Of a stretch of DNA of 43,729 nucleotides, positions 29,277 through 40,023 are shown piece by piece. Location: NCBI GenBank assembly GCA_002772995.1, contig PFCO01000004.1, positions 1 to 43,729 on the forward strand, given 5' to 3'. Below the pieces are notes generated by a model. It was not told the origin of the DNA, ran no database searches, and saw only the letters and a program-made list of their open reading frames with translations. The stretch's first letter is position 1, and each line of letters begins with the position of its first letter. The translations under genes and the position numbers were made by a program. The DNA is from Candidatus Niyogibacteria bacterium CG10_big_fil_rev_8_21_14_0_10_46_36. Lineage in GTDB: Bacteria > Patescibacteriota > Minisyncoccia > 1-14-0-10-42-19.

Positions 29277-31040
29277 ATGGCTGACACCAGAATTTTAAAT
29301 GCGCTTGCCGAAAAAAAGCTCATTGAATCGGATGCGGTTTCTGATATTGCAAACAAAGCCGCGACTGATGCCGATATTGAGCGGGAAGTATTTGAACGGG
29401 GAGTTTCCGAAGAAGATTTTTTAAAAGCGAAATCGGATGTATTGGGCGTTCCATTCCGGTATCTGAAAGGAACGCAAGTTCCGGGAGATGTTCTCCGTTT
29501 TATACCTCTTGATGCGGCAAAGCACTATCAAATGGCTCCCCTCGGAGTTGCCGACGGGGTTCTTGAGGTTGGCATGCTTGACCCTACCGACATTGAGGCG
29601 CGCGAAGCGGTGCAGTTTATAGCGACAAAATTCAATGTTGCGTTTAAGGTGTTTTTGATTGCGCGTTCTGACTTTACAAAAATTCTTGAGGAATATAAAT
29701 CACTCGGGAGCGAAGTGACGCAGGTGCTGGGAGAGCTTGAGAGCGTTATGGTTGAAGAAGGGAAACGCTACAAAACGGAAGTGAAAGAAGAGAAGGAAGA
29801 AGACACATTTAGTGAAAAGGCGCCGGTAACCCGGATGGTTGCCGTTGTTATCCGGCACGCAACAGAAGGAAACGCATCAGACATTCATATTGAGCCGGGC
29901 CGTGATAAGCTGCGCGTGCGTTTTCGTGTTGACGGCGTGCTGCATACAAGTTTATTGCTTCCAATGAAAGTGCATGATGCGATAGTCGCACGCATAAAGA
30001 TTCTCACGAATATGCAGCTTGATGAAAAGCGAAAGCCGCAGGACGGACGCTTTTCAACGCGGGTACAGGGCAGGAACATCGACTTTCGTGTTTCTACATT
30101 CCCTACGAACTTTGGGGAAAAAGTCGTACTTCGTATCCTTGATCCGGAAAAAGGCGTAAAAGATCTCAACGCACTCGGTCTTATGGGGAGAAATCTTGCG
30201 GTAGTAACCGAAGAACTAAAACGTCCGTATGGCATGGTCCTTGTAACCGGGCCTACTGGATCAGGAAAATCAACAACGCTCTATACAATGCTCCAGCTGT
30301 TAAACAAAGAAGGTTCAAACATTGTGAGCTTAGAAGATCCAGTGGAATATAATATCGCGGGGGTTAATCAATCTCAAGTACGCCCGGAAATCGGCTATAC
30401 ATTTGCTACAGGGCTCCGCTCAATTCTCCGCCAGGACCCTGATATTATTATGGTCGGTGAGATTCGTGATAAAGAAACAGCCCAGCTCGCTATTCACGCG
30501 GCATTGACCGGTCATTTGGTACTTTCAACACTTCACACGAATAATGCAATCGGTGTTATCCCGCGTTTGATAGACATGGGTGTAGACCCGTACCTGATAG
30601 CGCCAACGCTTATTCTTGCTATCGGTCAGCGTCTTGTGCAGGTGCTTTGCGAGGATTCAAAACGGGAGGTGCCTATCCAGGGAAAACTTGCGGCAAGTCT
30701 TCAAGAGGAGATAGATAGCATGCCTGCCGACATCAAAAAGAGCACAACAATGCCGAAGGCAATCTATCAGGCAAAGCCCTCAGCGACCTGCCCAAAGGGG
30801 ACAAAGGGGCGAGTGGGCATCTTTGAAGTACTTGCGATGACTAAGGAGCTTGAGGGGATTATTCTTTCAGACGACCCATCGTCTCCGCGCATTGAAAAAG
30901 AAGCGCATCGCCAAAATATGATAAGTATGCGCCAGGACGGAGTGCTTAAAGTGCTTCAGGGGATGATTGGTATGGAAGAATTAGCGGCTGTTGCGCAACC
31001 AGTGTATAATGAAGAAGGCGATGAAGGCGCCAAAGCTTAA
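29277..31040 (+). CDS. pilB: Type IV pilus extension ATPase PilB
   Basis: 587 residues, GspE/PilB family. An N-terminal MshEN-like domain (about 1-150: LGVPFRYLKGTQVPGDVLRF) precedes the ATPase core with ASDIHIEPGRDKLRVRFRVD, Walker A GPTGSGKST (Lys331), the Asp box, Walker B-like DPDIIMVGEIRD (about 385-396) and His box TGHLVLSTLHTNNA. It powers pilin polymerisation at the cytoplasmic membrane. The C-terminal zinc site is degraded: VLCEDSK and ATCPKGTKGRVGIFEV keep one Cys each where the family has CxxC pairs. It ends just before, or overlaps, the next gene. Confidence 0.95.
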   Translation: MADTRILNALAEKKLIESDAVSDIANKAATDADIEREVFERGVSEEDFLKAKSDVLGVPFRYLKGTQVPGDVLRFIPLDAAKHYQMAPLGVADGVLEVGMLDPTDIEAREAVQFIATKFNVAFKVFLIARSDFTKILEEYKSLGSEVTQVLGELESVMVEEGKRYKTEVKEEKEEDTFSEKAPVTRMVAVVIRHATEGNASDIHIEPGRDKLRVRFRVDGVLHTSLLLPMKVHDAIVARIKILTNMQLDEKRKPQDGRFSTRVQGRNIDFRVSTFPTNFGEKVVLRILDPEKGVKDLNALGLMGRNLAVVTEELKRPYGMVLVTGPTGSGKSTTLYTMLQLLNKEGSNIVSLEDPVEYNIAGVNQSQVRPEIGYTFATGLRSILRQDPDIIMVGEIRDKETAQLAIHAALTGHLVLSTLHTNNAIGVIPRLIDMGVDPYLIAPTLILAIGQRLVQVLCEDSKREVPIQGKLAASLQEEIDSMPADIKKSTTMPKAIYQAKPSATCPKGTKGRVGIFEVLAMTKELEGIILSDDPSSPRIEKEAHRQNMISMRQDGVLKVLQGMIGMEELAAVAQPVYNEEGDEGAKA

Positions 31041-31056
31041 TCAATACCAAAGGCAC

Positions 31057-31515
31057 ATGCTTGCACACAAGAAAAAGAATGTCATGTCCGCCGGAGGATT
31101 TACTATCCTTGAGCTTTTGGTTGTGCTTGCGATTATTGGTATGCTTGCATCGTTCGTTTTTGTGCAAACGGGAGGATTTCGTTCAAATTCTCGGGACGCA
31201 AACAGGGAGGAAAGCATCAAGCAGCTTCAAAACGGCCTTGATTTGTATCATGTAACGCATCTTCGTTATCCAATCTGTTCCGAGGTTGTCATAAACGGCA
31301 CTACCGACTGTCTTTCAGCTGCATTGGTGGGTGATGGCGCGTTCAATGCTGCTCCAACCGACCCGCTTGGCCCGGTTACCGGAACATGCGGAGACCCGGG
31401 AGATTATGTATTTTGTTATGAATCTACCGACGGAGTGTCATATACCATTCAGTATCATTTAGAAACAGACACCGTATTAGGGAAGAGCGCGGGGTGGCAG
31501 ACTGTTGGCCCATAA
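31057..31515 (+). CDS. Type IV prepilin
   Basis: About 152 residues from ATG 31057. A basic leader (HKKKNVMSAGG) ends at the prepilin peptidase site GG/FTILELLVVLAIIGMLASF, with Glu5 present, followed by the long N-terminal helix and a C-terminal domain with paired Cys (CSEV/DC, CGDP/FCYES). The start is uncertain: ATG 31021, within the end of pilB, or ATG 31084 are possible; 31084 would remove the basic residues needed in the leader. A pilin or pseudopilin, closely linked to pilB. Confidence 0.85.
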   Translation: MLAHKKKNVMSAGGFTILELLVVLAIIGMLASFVFVQTGGFRSNSRDANREESIKQLQNGLDLYHVTHLRYPICSEVVINGTTDCLSAALVGDGAFNAAPTDPLGPVTGTCGDPGDYVFCYESTDGVSYTIQYHLETDTVLGKSAGWQTVGP

Positions 31516-31525
31516 AGAAGCGCGT

Positions 31526-31912
31526 ATGGCAAAGAAGGATATAAAAAAAATACTTATCGTGGATGATGATGACTTTTTACTGGATGTATACGCGTCACGA
31601 TTCCGCGAAGCAGGGTTTGAGGTAGAGGTTGCGATGAACGGAGAAGAAGGCGTAGAAAAGCTCCGCAATGGATTCCGGCCCGATGTGGTTTCGCTTGATG
31701 TAATTATGCCCCGGAAGAGCGGTTTTGAGGTTCTTGCGCAGATCCAGCAGGAACAACTGATGAGGGGCGGCATTATCGTTATGTTGAGCAATGTTTCGGA
31801 TAAGCATGACATCCAAAAAGGAAAGCGTATGGGCGCACACGGGTATTTCGTAAAGGTGAGTCACACACCATCTCAAATAGTAGATAAAATAGAATCATTA
31901 TTACAAATATAG
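31526..31912 (+). CDS. Single-domain response regulator (CheY-like)
   Basis: 128 residues, only a receiver domain. Acidic pocket in ILIVDDDDFLLDVY (13-16), phospho-acceptor Asp58 in VVSLDVIMPRKSG, Ser88 in VMLSNVSD in the Thr/Ser switch position, and Lys110 in HGYFVKVS. ATG 31526 is preferred over an upstream TTG overlapping the pilin gene. No kinase or output domain is encoded nearby. Its place between a pilin and pilT suggests that it controls pilus motor activity by protein contact, as PilG/PilH do in Pseudomonas twitching (analogy only). Confidence 0.9.
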   Translation: MAKKDIKKILIVDDDDFLLDVYASRFREAGFEVEVAMNGEEGVEKLRNGFRPDVVSLDVIMPRKSGFEVLAQIQQEQLMRGGIIVMLSNVSDKHDIQKGKRMGAHGYFVKVSHTPSQIVDKIESLLQI

Positions 31913-31936
31913 TCTTATCCAATCCCGAGAGAATAT

Positions 31937-33007
31937 ATGCCTACAAAAGATTATTCAAAACTGCTTGAGCAATTTATTTTCGAAGTGCTGAAAACCGGCG
32001 CTTCTGATTTGCATATTACGGCAGCCCGCCACCCAACGCTCCGTATCGCCGGAGAGCTTATTAAGATGAGGACGGCAGAAGTTCTTACTCCCGATGATAC
32101 GAGAGGCATTTTGTATACGATGCTCTCGCCCGAAAAACAGCAGCACTTTGAACAGAACGATGAAATAGACTTCTCATTCATGTTTGAGGATAAGGCGCGA
32201 TTCCGTGTGAACGGCTTTTTCCAGAGGGGATATGTAGGCATTGCCATGCGTTTAATCCCGGTAAAGATACGCACAATAGAAGAGCTTGCGCTCCCGCCAA
32301 TCCTTTCGGAATTTGCACACAAGCAGCAGGGGTTTTTCTTAGTAGTAGGGCCCACGGGACATGGCAAATCAACCACGCTTGCGGCAATAGTAGATATGAT
32401 TAACCATGAGCGGACCGAGCACATTATCACCGTTGAAGATCCTATTGAGTATATCTTTACTCCTGACCAGTCTATTGTAGATCAGCGCGAAGTCGGTCTT
32501 GATACGCGTAGCTTCAGTACAGCACTCCGGAGTATGTTCCGCCAGAATGTTGATGTGGCGATGATTGGAGAGATGCGCGACCACGAAACAATATCCGCTG
32601 CCGTCACTGCGGCAGAGACCGGGCATCTTATTTTTTCGTCATTGCATACAAACAACGCAGCGCAGACCATAGATCGTATCATAGACTCGTTCCCGCCCGC
32701 ACAGCAAAACCAGATTCGCTCACAGCTTGCAAACACGCTCCTCGGGGTATTTTCTCAGCGATTATTGCCGCGCATTTCGGGAGGCTTAATCCCCGCGTAT
32801 GAGTTTCTTATTTCTACAACTGCGGTAAAAAACCTGATCCGCGAAAATAAGATTCACGAGCTTGATTTAGTGATAGAGACCGGTTCAGAGTCAGGCATGA
32901 TTAGCATGGATCAGACATTGCTTGATCTTGTGCGTAAGGGCGAAATTACGATTGATATCGCGCGCTCGTACTCGTTAAATCCAAAAATGCTCGAAGAAAA
33001 AATATAA
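31937..33007 (+). CDS. pilT: Type IV pilus retraction ATPase PilT
   Basis: 356 residues. N-terminal PAS-like region with ASDLHITAARHPTLRIAGEL, Walker A GPTGHGKSTT (Lys144), VEDPIEYIF, the Asp box, FRQNVDVAMIGEMRD (Walker B region), TGHLIFSSLHTNNAAQTIDR, and the PilT-specific C-terminal NLIRENKIHELDLVI. It depolymerises the pilus and so powers twitching or DNA uptake. His replaces the usual Ser in the P-loop. Its presence shows these pili are retractile, unlike pure secretion pseudopili. Confidence 0.95.
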   Translation: MPTKDYSKLLEQFIFEVLKTGASDLHITAARHPTLRIAGELIKMRTAEVLTPDDTRGILYTMLSPEKQQHFEQNDEIDFSFMFEDKARFRVNGFFQRGYVGIAMRLIPVKIRTIEELALPPILSEFAHKQQGFFLVVGPTGHGKSTTLAAIVDMINHERTEHIITVEDPIEYIFTPDQSIVDQREVGLDTRSFSTALRSMFRQNVDVAMIGEMRDHETISAAVTAAETGHLIFSSLHTNNAAQTIDRIIDSFPPAQQNQIRSQLANTLLGVFSQRLLPRISGGLIPAYEFLISTTAVKNLIRENKIHELDLVIETGSESGMISMDQTLLDLVRKGEITIDIARSYSLNPKMLEEKI

Positions 33008-33025
33008 TCGATAATAGTATAGCTC

Positions 33026-34234
33026 ATGCTTTTTAACTACGAAGCAAAAACAGAACAAGGAGATATTCGCAGAGGCACCATTGAGGCACCTACCTCTGAT
33101 CTCGCGGTATCTGCATTGCAGCGCAACAATTTGATTGTTGTTTCGGTTACGGCGACGGAGGGGGATATATCGTTTTCTGAAAAATTCTCAGCGTTTTTTG
33201 AGCGGGTAAAGTTGCGCGATGTCGTTATCATTTCGCGCCAGCTCTCAACGCTCTTTGAGGCTAAGGTTCCTGTTGTTGAGTCGTTTAAGATTCTCGTATC
33301 AGAGGCGCCAAGCAATGTGCTGCGTAAGAATTTACGCGATGTGCTGGACGATATCCAGGGAGGGCTACCGATGTCTCAGGCAATGGCGCGTCATCCTAAG
33401 GTGTTTTCTGATTTTTATGTAAACATGGTGCGCGCAGGAGAAGAGTCAGGAGAGCTTGAGAAGGTATTTTCTTTTTTGGCAGATTATCTAGATCGCTCCT
33501 ATCAGCTGACAAACCGTGTGCGCAACGCCCTGATCTACCCGGCGTTTATCCTTTCCGCGTTTCTTGTGGTTATGATTCTTATGATGACTGTTGTTATTCC
33601 TCGGTTGTCCTCCATCATCATAGATTCGGGCCAGCCGATTCCGCTCTATACGCAAATCGTTATTACCCTATCCAATTTCTTCTTACATTACGGTGTGTTT
33701 TTGCTGGTACTTTTGATTCTTTGCATTCTCGGATTGTGGAGATACACCCAGACAAAGACAGGGAAAGAAACCATCTCAAATCTACAGCTACAGATACCGT
33801 ATATCGGCGAACTGTACCGGAAACTCTATATGGCGCGGTTTGCGGACAACTTACAGACGCTTGTTGCAGGAGGAGTGAGCATTGTGCGCGCGCTTGAGAT
33901 TACCGGGGATGTTGTTGGAAACCAGGTATACCGGAATATTATTTATGATGCACGGGAGGCGGTACGCGCGGGAGCATCAATTTCCGAATCGCTTTTTGTG
34001 TACTCCGAAGTGCCGCGTTTGGTGTCCCAAATGATAAAAGTAGGAGAAGAAACCGGCAAGCTGGACTTTATTTTAGCAACGCTGTCCAAATTTTACCGCC
34101 AAGAGGTAAATAATGCCGTTGACAACCTTATCAACCTTATCGAGCCGATGCTTATTTTGGTGCTGGGGTTAGGAGTCGGGCTTTTGGTTGCGTCAGTTAT
34201 CGTACCAATCTACAATATCTCAAGTTCTATTTAG
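33026..34234 (+). CDS. pilC: Type IV pilus platform protein PilC
   Basis: 402 residues with two GspF domains: the first with LRDVVIISRQLSTLFEAKVP and MVRAGEESGELEKVFSFLADYL, the second with ARFADNLQTLVAGGVSIVRAL and MIKVGEETGKLDFILATLSKF. Three transmembrane helices (about 168-195, 215-240, 370-395). It is the inner-membrane platform that couples PilB and PilT motors to pilin subunits. Last gene of the pilM-pilC run before a separate pilin promoter. Confidence 0.95.
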   Translation: MLFNYEAKTEQGDIRRGTIEAPTSDLAVSALQRNNLIVVSVTATEGDISFSEKFSAFFERVKLRDVVIISRQLSTLFEAKVPVVESFKILVSEAPSNVLRKNLRDVLDDIQGGLPMSQAMARHPKVFSDFYVNMVRAGEESGELEKVFSFLADYLDRSYQLTNRVRNALIYPAFILSAFLVVMILMMTVVIPRLSSIIIDSGQPIPLYTQIVITLSNFFLHYGVFLLVLLILCILGLWRYTQTKTGKETISNLQLQIPYIGELYRKLYMARFADNLQTLVAGGVSIVRALEITGDVVGNQVYRNIIYDAREAVRAGASISESLFVYSEVPRLVSQMIKVGEETGKLDFILATLSKFYRQEVNNAVDNLINLIEPMLILVLGLGVGLLVASVIVPIYNISSSI

Positions 34235-34280
34235 GGCGGGTTTATCCACACCATACGGATTTTTTTGCTGTGTTTTCTTA

Positions 34281-34286
34281 TATAAT
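34281..34286 (+). promoter_or_regulatory. -10 element of the major pilin gene
   Basis: A consensus TATAAT with no good -35 at the expected distance (GATTTT). It would give the pilin its own transcript with a ~90-base leader, consistent with the need for far more pilin than assembly proteins. Confidence 0.55.
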
Positions 34287-34292
34287 GGGGGT

Positions 34293-34310
34293 AAGGCAAT
34301 ATCTTGCCTT
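34293..34310 (+). promoter_or_regulatory. Leader hairpin of the major pilin mRNA
   Basis: AAGGCAA (34293-34299) pairs with TTGCCTT (34304-34310), loop TATC, at the predicted 5' end of the pilin transcript. It may stabilise an abundant mRNA; it has no T-run typical of termination directly after it. Confidence 0.5.
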
Positions 34311-34380
34311 GTTAAAGCTTTAATAAGGTCGTTCTCTTTTATTATTTATTAAAAAGTCGTTTTAATTTACCATCACTTTT

Positions 34381-34848
34381 ATGTTTACTTCTAAGACAAA
34401 CGGCAAAGCAGGTTTTACCTTGATTGAGCTCTTGGTTGTTATTGCAATCATTGGTATTTTGGCTTCTGTTGTTCTTGCGTCTTTGAACAGCGCACGATTG
34501 AAGTCTAGGGATGCACGCCGTGTCGCAGACATCAAGCAAATCCAGCTTGCGCTTGAGTTGTATTTTGACGCAACTCGCTCGTACCCCGCAAACTTGGATG
34601 CACTTGACCCGACATACATTGCGCAGGTCCCGACTGACCCACTGAGCGCGGCATACACGTATGAACAGTGCAGTTCCACCATATACCACATAGGAGCAGC
34701 ATTGGAAGACAGTGCCAACCCAGCGCTATCAAGCGATTTGAACGCAGCTCCAACCGGTTGTACCGGAACATGGGGCGTTGATACTGCTGCATGTTCAGGA
34801 ACAGCAGGAACAAACCAAGGTTCTTACTGCTACGATATCGGTCCGTAA
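34381..34848 (+). CDS. Probable major type IV pilin
   Basis: 155 residues. Leader MFTSKTNGKAG is cleaved before FTLIELLVVIAIIGILASVV; Glu5 is present; ARLKSRDARRVADIKQIQLA continues the helix, and the C-terminal domain contains four Cys in likely disulfides. The sequence is close to the consensus pilins of Patescibacteria, including TDPLSAAYTYEQC. Its own promoter and structured leader, plus the short leader peptide, argue that it is the main structural subunit. No Shine-Dalgarno is evident. Confidence 0.88.
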   Translation: MFTSKTNGKAGFTLIELLVVIAIIGILASVVLASLNSARLKSRDARRVADIKQIQLALELYFDATRSYPANLDALDPTYIAQVPTDPLSAAYTYEQCSSTIYHIGAALEDSANPALSSDLNAAPTGCTGTWGVDTAACSGTAGTNQGSYCYDIGP

Positions 34849-34864
34849 TTGGCCGCATAATCTC

Positions 34865-35659
34865 ATGACGTTCTTTGCATTTCTATTCGGATTGATATTC
34901 GGCAGTTTTGCAAACGTCATACTATTACGCTTAAACACCGGAGAGTCCCTGGTACGAAGGGGCTCCCGGTGTTTTTCGTGCGGAAAACCCATCCGTTGGT
35001 TCGATCTTATCCCGCTTCTTTCGTTTTTTGCACTCAAGGGAAAGTGCCGTGACTGTAAAAGCCGTATTTCTTGGCAATACCCGCTCGTAGAATTCGGGAG
35101 CGGGCTTCTTTTTTTGCTCGTTTTTTTGTATATTCATCCTCCCTTTTTTATATCGTTTGGCCTCTTTTTATATATACTATGCGTTACTGTTGCCTGGTTC
35201 TTTTTATGGATTGCCGCCCTATACGATATCCGGCACATGATATTGCCTGATGTGTTGCTTGCGGTTGCGTTTGCGTTCGGGGTAGGCGGGTTTGCATTAG
35301 GGTGCCAGTTCGCAAACGCCGGGTGCTCTCTGGAAAGCATCGCGTATCAACTGGGCGTTGCTGTGCTTGGGTTTTTGTTTTTCTTTTTTTTATGGCTCGT
35401 TTCCCGCGGGAGATGGATGGGGTTGGGAGATGCAAAGTTTGTCATTGCAATTGCCCCGCTTCTTTCCCCGTATATGCTGCTATTGGCGCTTATGCTCTCG
35501 TTTCTTTTCGGCACGGTGATAAGCGTAGTGCTTTTGGCATTTCAGAGAGCGGGGTTTAAGACCCAGGTGCCATTCGGGCCGTTTTTATTTGCGGGGGCGT
35601 TCGTGAGTTTTCTTGCAGGAAGCAACATTCTCGCGTGGTATATAGGCCTCTTTTCATGA
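34865..35659 (+). CDS. pilD: Prepilin peptidase PilD
   Basis: 264 residues from ATG 34865, where MTFFAFLFGLIFGSFANVIL begins the conserved first helix; the frame is open further upstream but that part overlaps the pilin gene. Cytoplasmic loop with two CxxC pairs (CFSCGKPI and CRDCKSRI) for zinc and methyltransferase function; the two catalytic Asp of the aspartic peptidase lie in ALYDIRHMILPD and MGLGDAKF. About seven further transmembrane helices. It cleaves and N-methylates all pilins encoded around it. Confidence 0.93.
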   Translation: MTFFAFLFGLIFGSFANVILLRLNTGESLVRRGSRCFSCGKPIRWFDLIPLLSFFALKGKCRDCKSRISWQYPLVEFGSGLLFLLVFLYIHPPFFISFGLFLYILCVTVAWFFLWIAALYDIRHMILPDVLLAVAFAFGVGGFALGCQFANAGCSLESIAYQLGVAVLGFLFFFFLWLVSRGRWMGLGDAKFVIAIAPLLSPYMLLLALMLSFLFGTVISVVLLAFQRAGFKTQVPFGPFLFAGAFVSFLAGSNILAWYIGLFS

Positions 35660-35741
35660 GCGGCTTGCCCCGTTAAAAATGTATCGGAATAGACAGCTCT
35701 ATTGCTATTGAGCGCCTGATATGCAGCAATGCATGTATTCA

Positions 35742-35770
35742 TTTACCCTGTATTTGTAACGGGGTATAAT
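35742..35770 (+). promoter_or_regulatory. Promoter of the minor pilin genes
   Basis: TTTACC (35742-35747), 17-bp spacer, consensus TATAAT (35765-35770), 13 bases before the ATG at 35784. It separates the minor pilin operon from pilD. Confidence 0.7.
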
Positions 35771-35783
35771 AAAAATAAGCAAT

Positions 35784-36362
35784 ATGCGACATATTTTTCG
35801 GAACATGCCTGTACACACTGCAGGATTTACTTTGATGGAGCTCGTGGTAGTCATCTCTATTTTTGTTATCATATCAAGCGTTATTCTTGCGGACTATCCG
35901 GGTTTTTCGGAGCGGGTTGCGCTTGAGCGCACTGCGCAAGAGATTGCCCTTTCCTTGCGAGAAGCAGAAACCCTCGCGCTTGCGGTGCGCGAATCATCAG
36001 AGGGTTCTGGCGTGTTCCCAGGCTTTGGGGTCCATTTTGACGCGTCAACTCCGCGCGAATATATTCTTTTTTCGGACGACAATAATAATCTTGTCTACGA
36101 CGGCGTGTCTGAAGAAATTGACCACTTTTTTATAGAAAAAGCGCCCGAAATAATCGCAATATGCGTTGATACAGAGACATCACCCCCGGGTAATTGCAGC
36201 CTTCCGTGGGTGGATATTGTTTATTTGCGTCCCGATCCAACCATAACGATTTGGAGTACTGATGGCGGGCATCCGGTATTCAGTATTACTATTCAGACGC
36301 CGAGAGAGAATTATACCAGAGAAATAATCGGATGGATTACCGGGCAGATTGAGATTCGATAA
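35784..36362 (+). CDS. Minor pilin (GspH/FimT-like)
   Basis: 192 residues. Leader ends HTAG, then FTLMELVVVISIFVIISSVI with Glu5. The C-terminal domain shows EIALSLREAETLALAVRESS and a beta-rich part with FGVHFDASTPREYILFSDDN, the layout of GspH/FimT pseudopilins. Very short leader RNA (13 bases after the -10 box) without a Shine-Dalgarno. First of four consecutive minor pilin genes, which probably form the priming and tip complex. Confidence 0.85.
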   Translation: MRHIFRNMPVHTAGFTLMELVVVISIFVIISSVILADYPGFSERVALERTAQEIALSLREAETLALAVRESSEGSGVFPGFGVHFDASTPREYILFSDDNNNLVYDGVSEEIDHFFIEKAPEIIAICVDTETSPPGNCSLPWVDIVYLRPDPTITIWSTDGGHPVFSITIQTPRENYTREIIGWITGQIEIR

Positions 36363-36364
36363 TT

Positions 36365-36883
36365 ATGGATATGTTCCCAAAGAAAAATCAAAAGTATATG
36401 CAAGGGGGGTTTACGCTGCTTGAGACTATTGTTGCGATATCCGTACTGGTGCTTGCAACTGTAGGTCCGCTAACGCTTGCATCAAGCAGTATCCGAAGTG
36501 CGTCCCTCGCGCGCAATCAAACAGCCGCATATTTTTTGGCTGAAGAGGCGCTGGAATATATTAACAACCGGGTTACTTCAAATAGTTTTTCGGGGGCAAA
36601 TTGGTTACAGGGACTCGATCCCCTGTGCTCTAACCCAACCTGCAAGATTGATGTCCCCGCAAACCAAATTTCCGGCTGCGGCGGTGCTTGTGCTTTGCTC
36701 AAAATTGGCAGTGATGGCTTATACGGATATGGCTCCGGAGAAGAAACTATTTTTAGACGGACAGTTATTTTGGATGAGATTGAAAATGAACGGGAGGCCA
36801 AGGTGCAAGTGATTGTGGAATGGGAGCAGCTTGGAGGAATCCGTCAGGCTGCTGTTGAAGACCATTTATTTAATTGGCGTTAA
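36365..36883 (+). CDS. Minor pilin (PilV-like)
   Basis: 172 residues. Leader MDMFPKKNQKYMQGG, then FTLLETIVAISVLVLATVGP with Glu5 and the NQTAAYFLAEEALEYINNR helix characteristic of PilV/GspI-type pilins. Cys residues (LCSNPTC, GCGGAC) suggest disulfides. Starts two bases after the previous stop and forms part of the minor pilin operon. Confidence 0.85.
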   Translation: MDMFPKKNQKYMQGGFTLLETIVAISVLVLATVGPLTLASSSIRSASLARNQTAAYFLAEEALEYINNRVTSNSFSGANWLQGLDPLCSNPTCKIDVPANQISGCGGACALLKIGSDGLYGYGSGEETIFRRTVILDEIENEREAKVQVIVEWEQLGGIRQAAVEDHLFNWR

Positions 36884-36884
36884 T

Positions 36885-37448
36885 ATGAAATTTTTACTGC
36901 GCATCATCAAACAAAAAAAAGAAGGCTTTACGCTCATAGAAATGATCGTCGCGATAGGCGTGTTTTCAATAGCAATGTTGTTGTCTGTGAGTTCTATTTT
37001 GAGCATCTCTGCAGCGCAAAAACGCGCGATAGCAATCCAGAACATCCAAGACAACATCCGTTTTGCGCTCGAGACCATGTCAAAAGAATCACGCCTTGGG
37101 TATTCGTACCATTGCGGTGTTTCTATCGATGAAGTAACCACAACCCCTCGTGACTGCGGAGCGGGCGGTCCGTCGTTTACTTTTTTTAACTCGCGGGGAG
37201 AAGTCGTATCGTATCAGCTCCGGAACGGCCAGATTGAGCGATGGAGTGAGATTGATGCCCAATTTTTCCCGGTGACTTCCCAAAACATCTCCATAGACCG
37301 CCTTACATTTTATGTTCTGGGTTCGGGTGTAGGCGACAATCTTCAGCCCCGGGTTATTATCGCTGCGCGGGGAAGCGCAACGGTGAAAGGCACGGTTATC
37401 ACGATTGACTTACAAACTACATTAAGCCAGCGCTTGCTCGATTCGTAA
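36885..37448 (+). CDS. Minor pilin (PilW/GspJ-like)
   Basis: 187 residues from ATG 36885 (one base after the previous stop codon). Leader MKFLLRIIKQKKEG, then FTLIEMIVAIGVFSIAMLLS with Glu5; NIQDNIRFALETMSKESRLG is typical of PilW/GspJ. A frame extension upstream into the previous gene is not needed. The C-terminal half is beta-rich with SFTFFNSRGEVVSYQLRNGQ. Confidence 0.88.
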   Translation: MKFLLRIIKQKKEGFTLIEMIVAIGVFSIAMLLSVSSILSISAAQKRAIAIQNIQDNIRFALETMSKESRLGYSYHCGVSIDEVTTTPRDCGAGGPSFTFFNSRGEVVSYQLRNGQIERWSEIDAQFFPVTSQNISIDRLTFYVLGSGVGDNLQPRVIIAARGSATVKGTVITIDLQTTLSQRLLDS

Positions 37449-37449
37449 T

Positions 37450-37944
37450 ATGAATTTTTTAAAATACAAAAAGCGGCATAACAAAGCGGGGTTTACGCTG
37501 CTTTTGTCGTTGCTTGTCATTTCCATTGTGCTGGCTATCAGTTTGAGCGTATTTGGCATTATTGTGCGTGAGATATCGCTTTCAACATCCGCGCGCGAAT
37601 CCCGCCTTGCGTTTTACGGTGCAAATACAGGCGTTGAATGCGCGATTTATTGGGATTTTGTGCAGGGCTCGTTTGCAAGCGATACGCCGCCGTCCGTTAT
37701 TACTTGTAATGGGCAGGACTTTACTGTGGGAGGAGCAGAAACAAGCGTATTAAATAATTTGACGCTAGATAACGGGTCGTGCGCCTTTGAGGTTACGGTT
37801 ACCAAATCATGTGTAAGCGATGTCGGCGGATGCACAACAGGGAATGAGCCCAATAAACGGATATTAACTACTATCCGTTCGCGCGGACACAACACCTGCA
37901 CCGAAGGATTCGTTGTTGAGCGCGGATTGCAGGCGCAGTATTAA
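37450..37944 (+). CDS. Minor pilin (PilX/GspK-like) lacking Glu5
   Basis: 164 residues. Leader MNFLKYKKRHNKAG, then FTLLLSLLVISIVLAISLSV: position 5 after cleavage is Leu instead of Glu. ARESRLAFYGANTGVECAIYWD is the conserved 'AFYAAEAGVE' segment of PilX/GspK-type proteins. GspK lacks Glu5 and caps the tip of the type II secretion pseudopilus, so this subunit may be the pilus tip. Last gene of the pilus locus; Cys-rich C terminus. Confidence 0.85.
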   Translation: MNFLKYKKRHNKAGFTLLLSLLVISIVLAISLSVFGIIVREISLSTSARESRLAFYGANTGVECAIYWDFVQGSFASDTPPSVITCNGQDFTVGGAETSVLNNLTLDNGSCAFEVTVTKSCVSDVGGCTTGNEPNKRILTTIRSRGHNTCTEGFVVERGLQAQY

Positions 37945-37969
37945 TAAATCATGGGTAAAAGGGGGAACG

Positions 37970-40018
<2,049 letters not shown>

Positions 40019-40023
40019 CAAGC

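Noticed and set aside
34778-34864. N-terminal extension of PilD
   Set aside because: It overlaps the pilin gene; the conserved first helix starts at ATG 34865.
36813-36884. N-terminal extension of the PilW-like pilin
   Set aside because: It overlaps the PilV-like gene; the leader MKFLLRIIKQKKEG from 36885 is complete.
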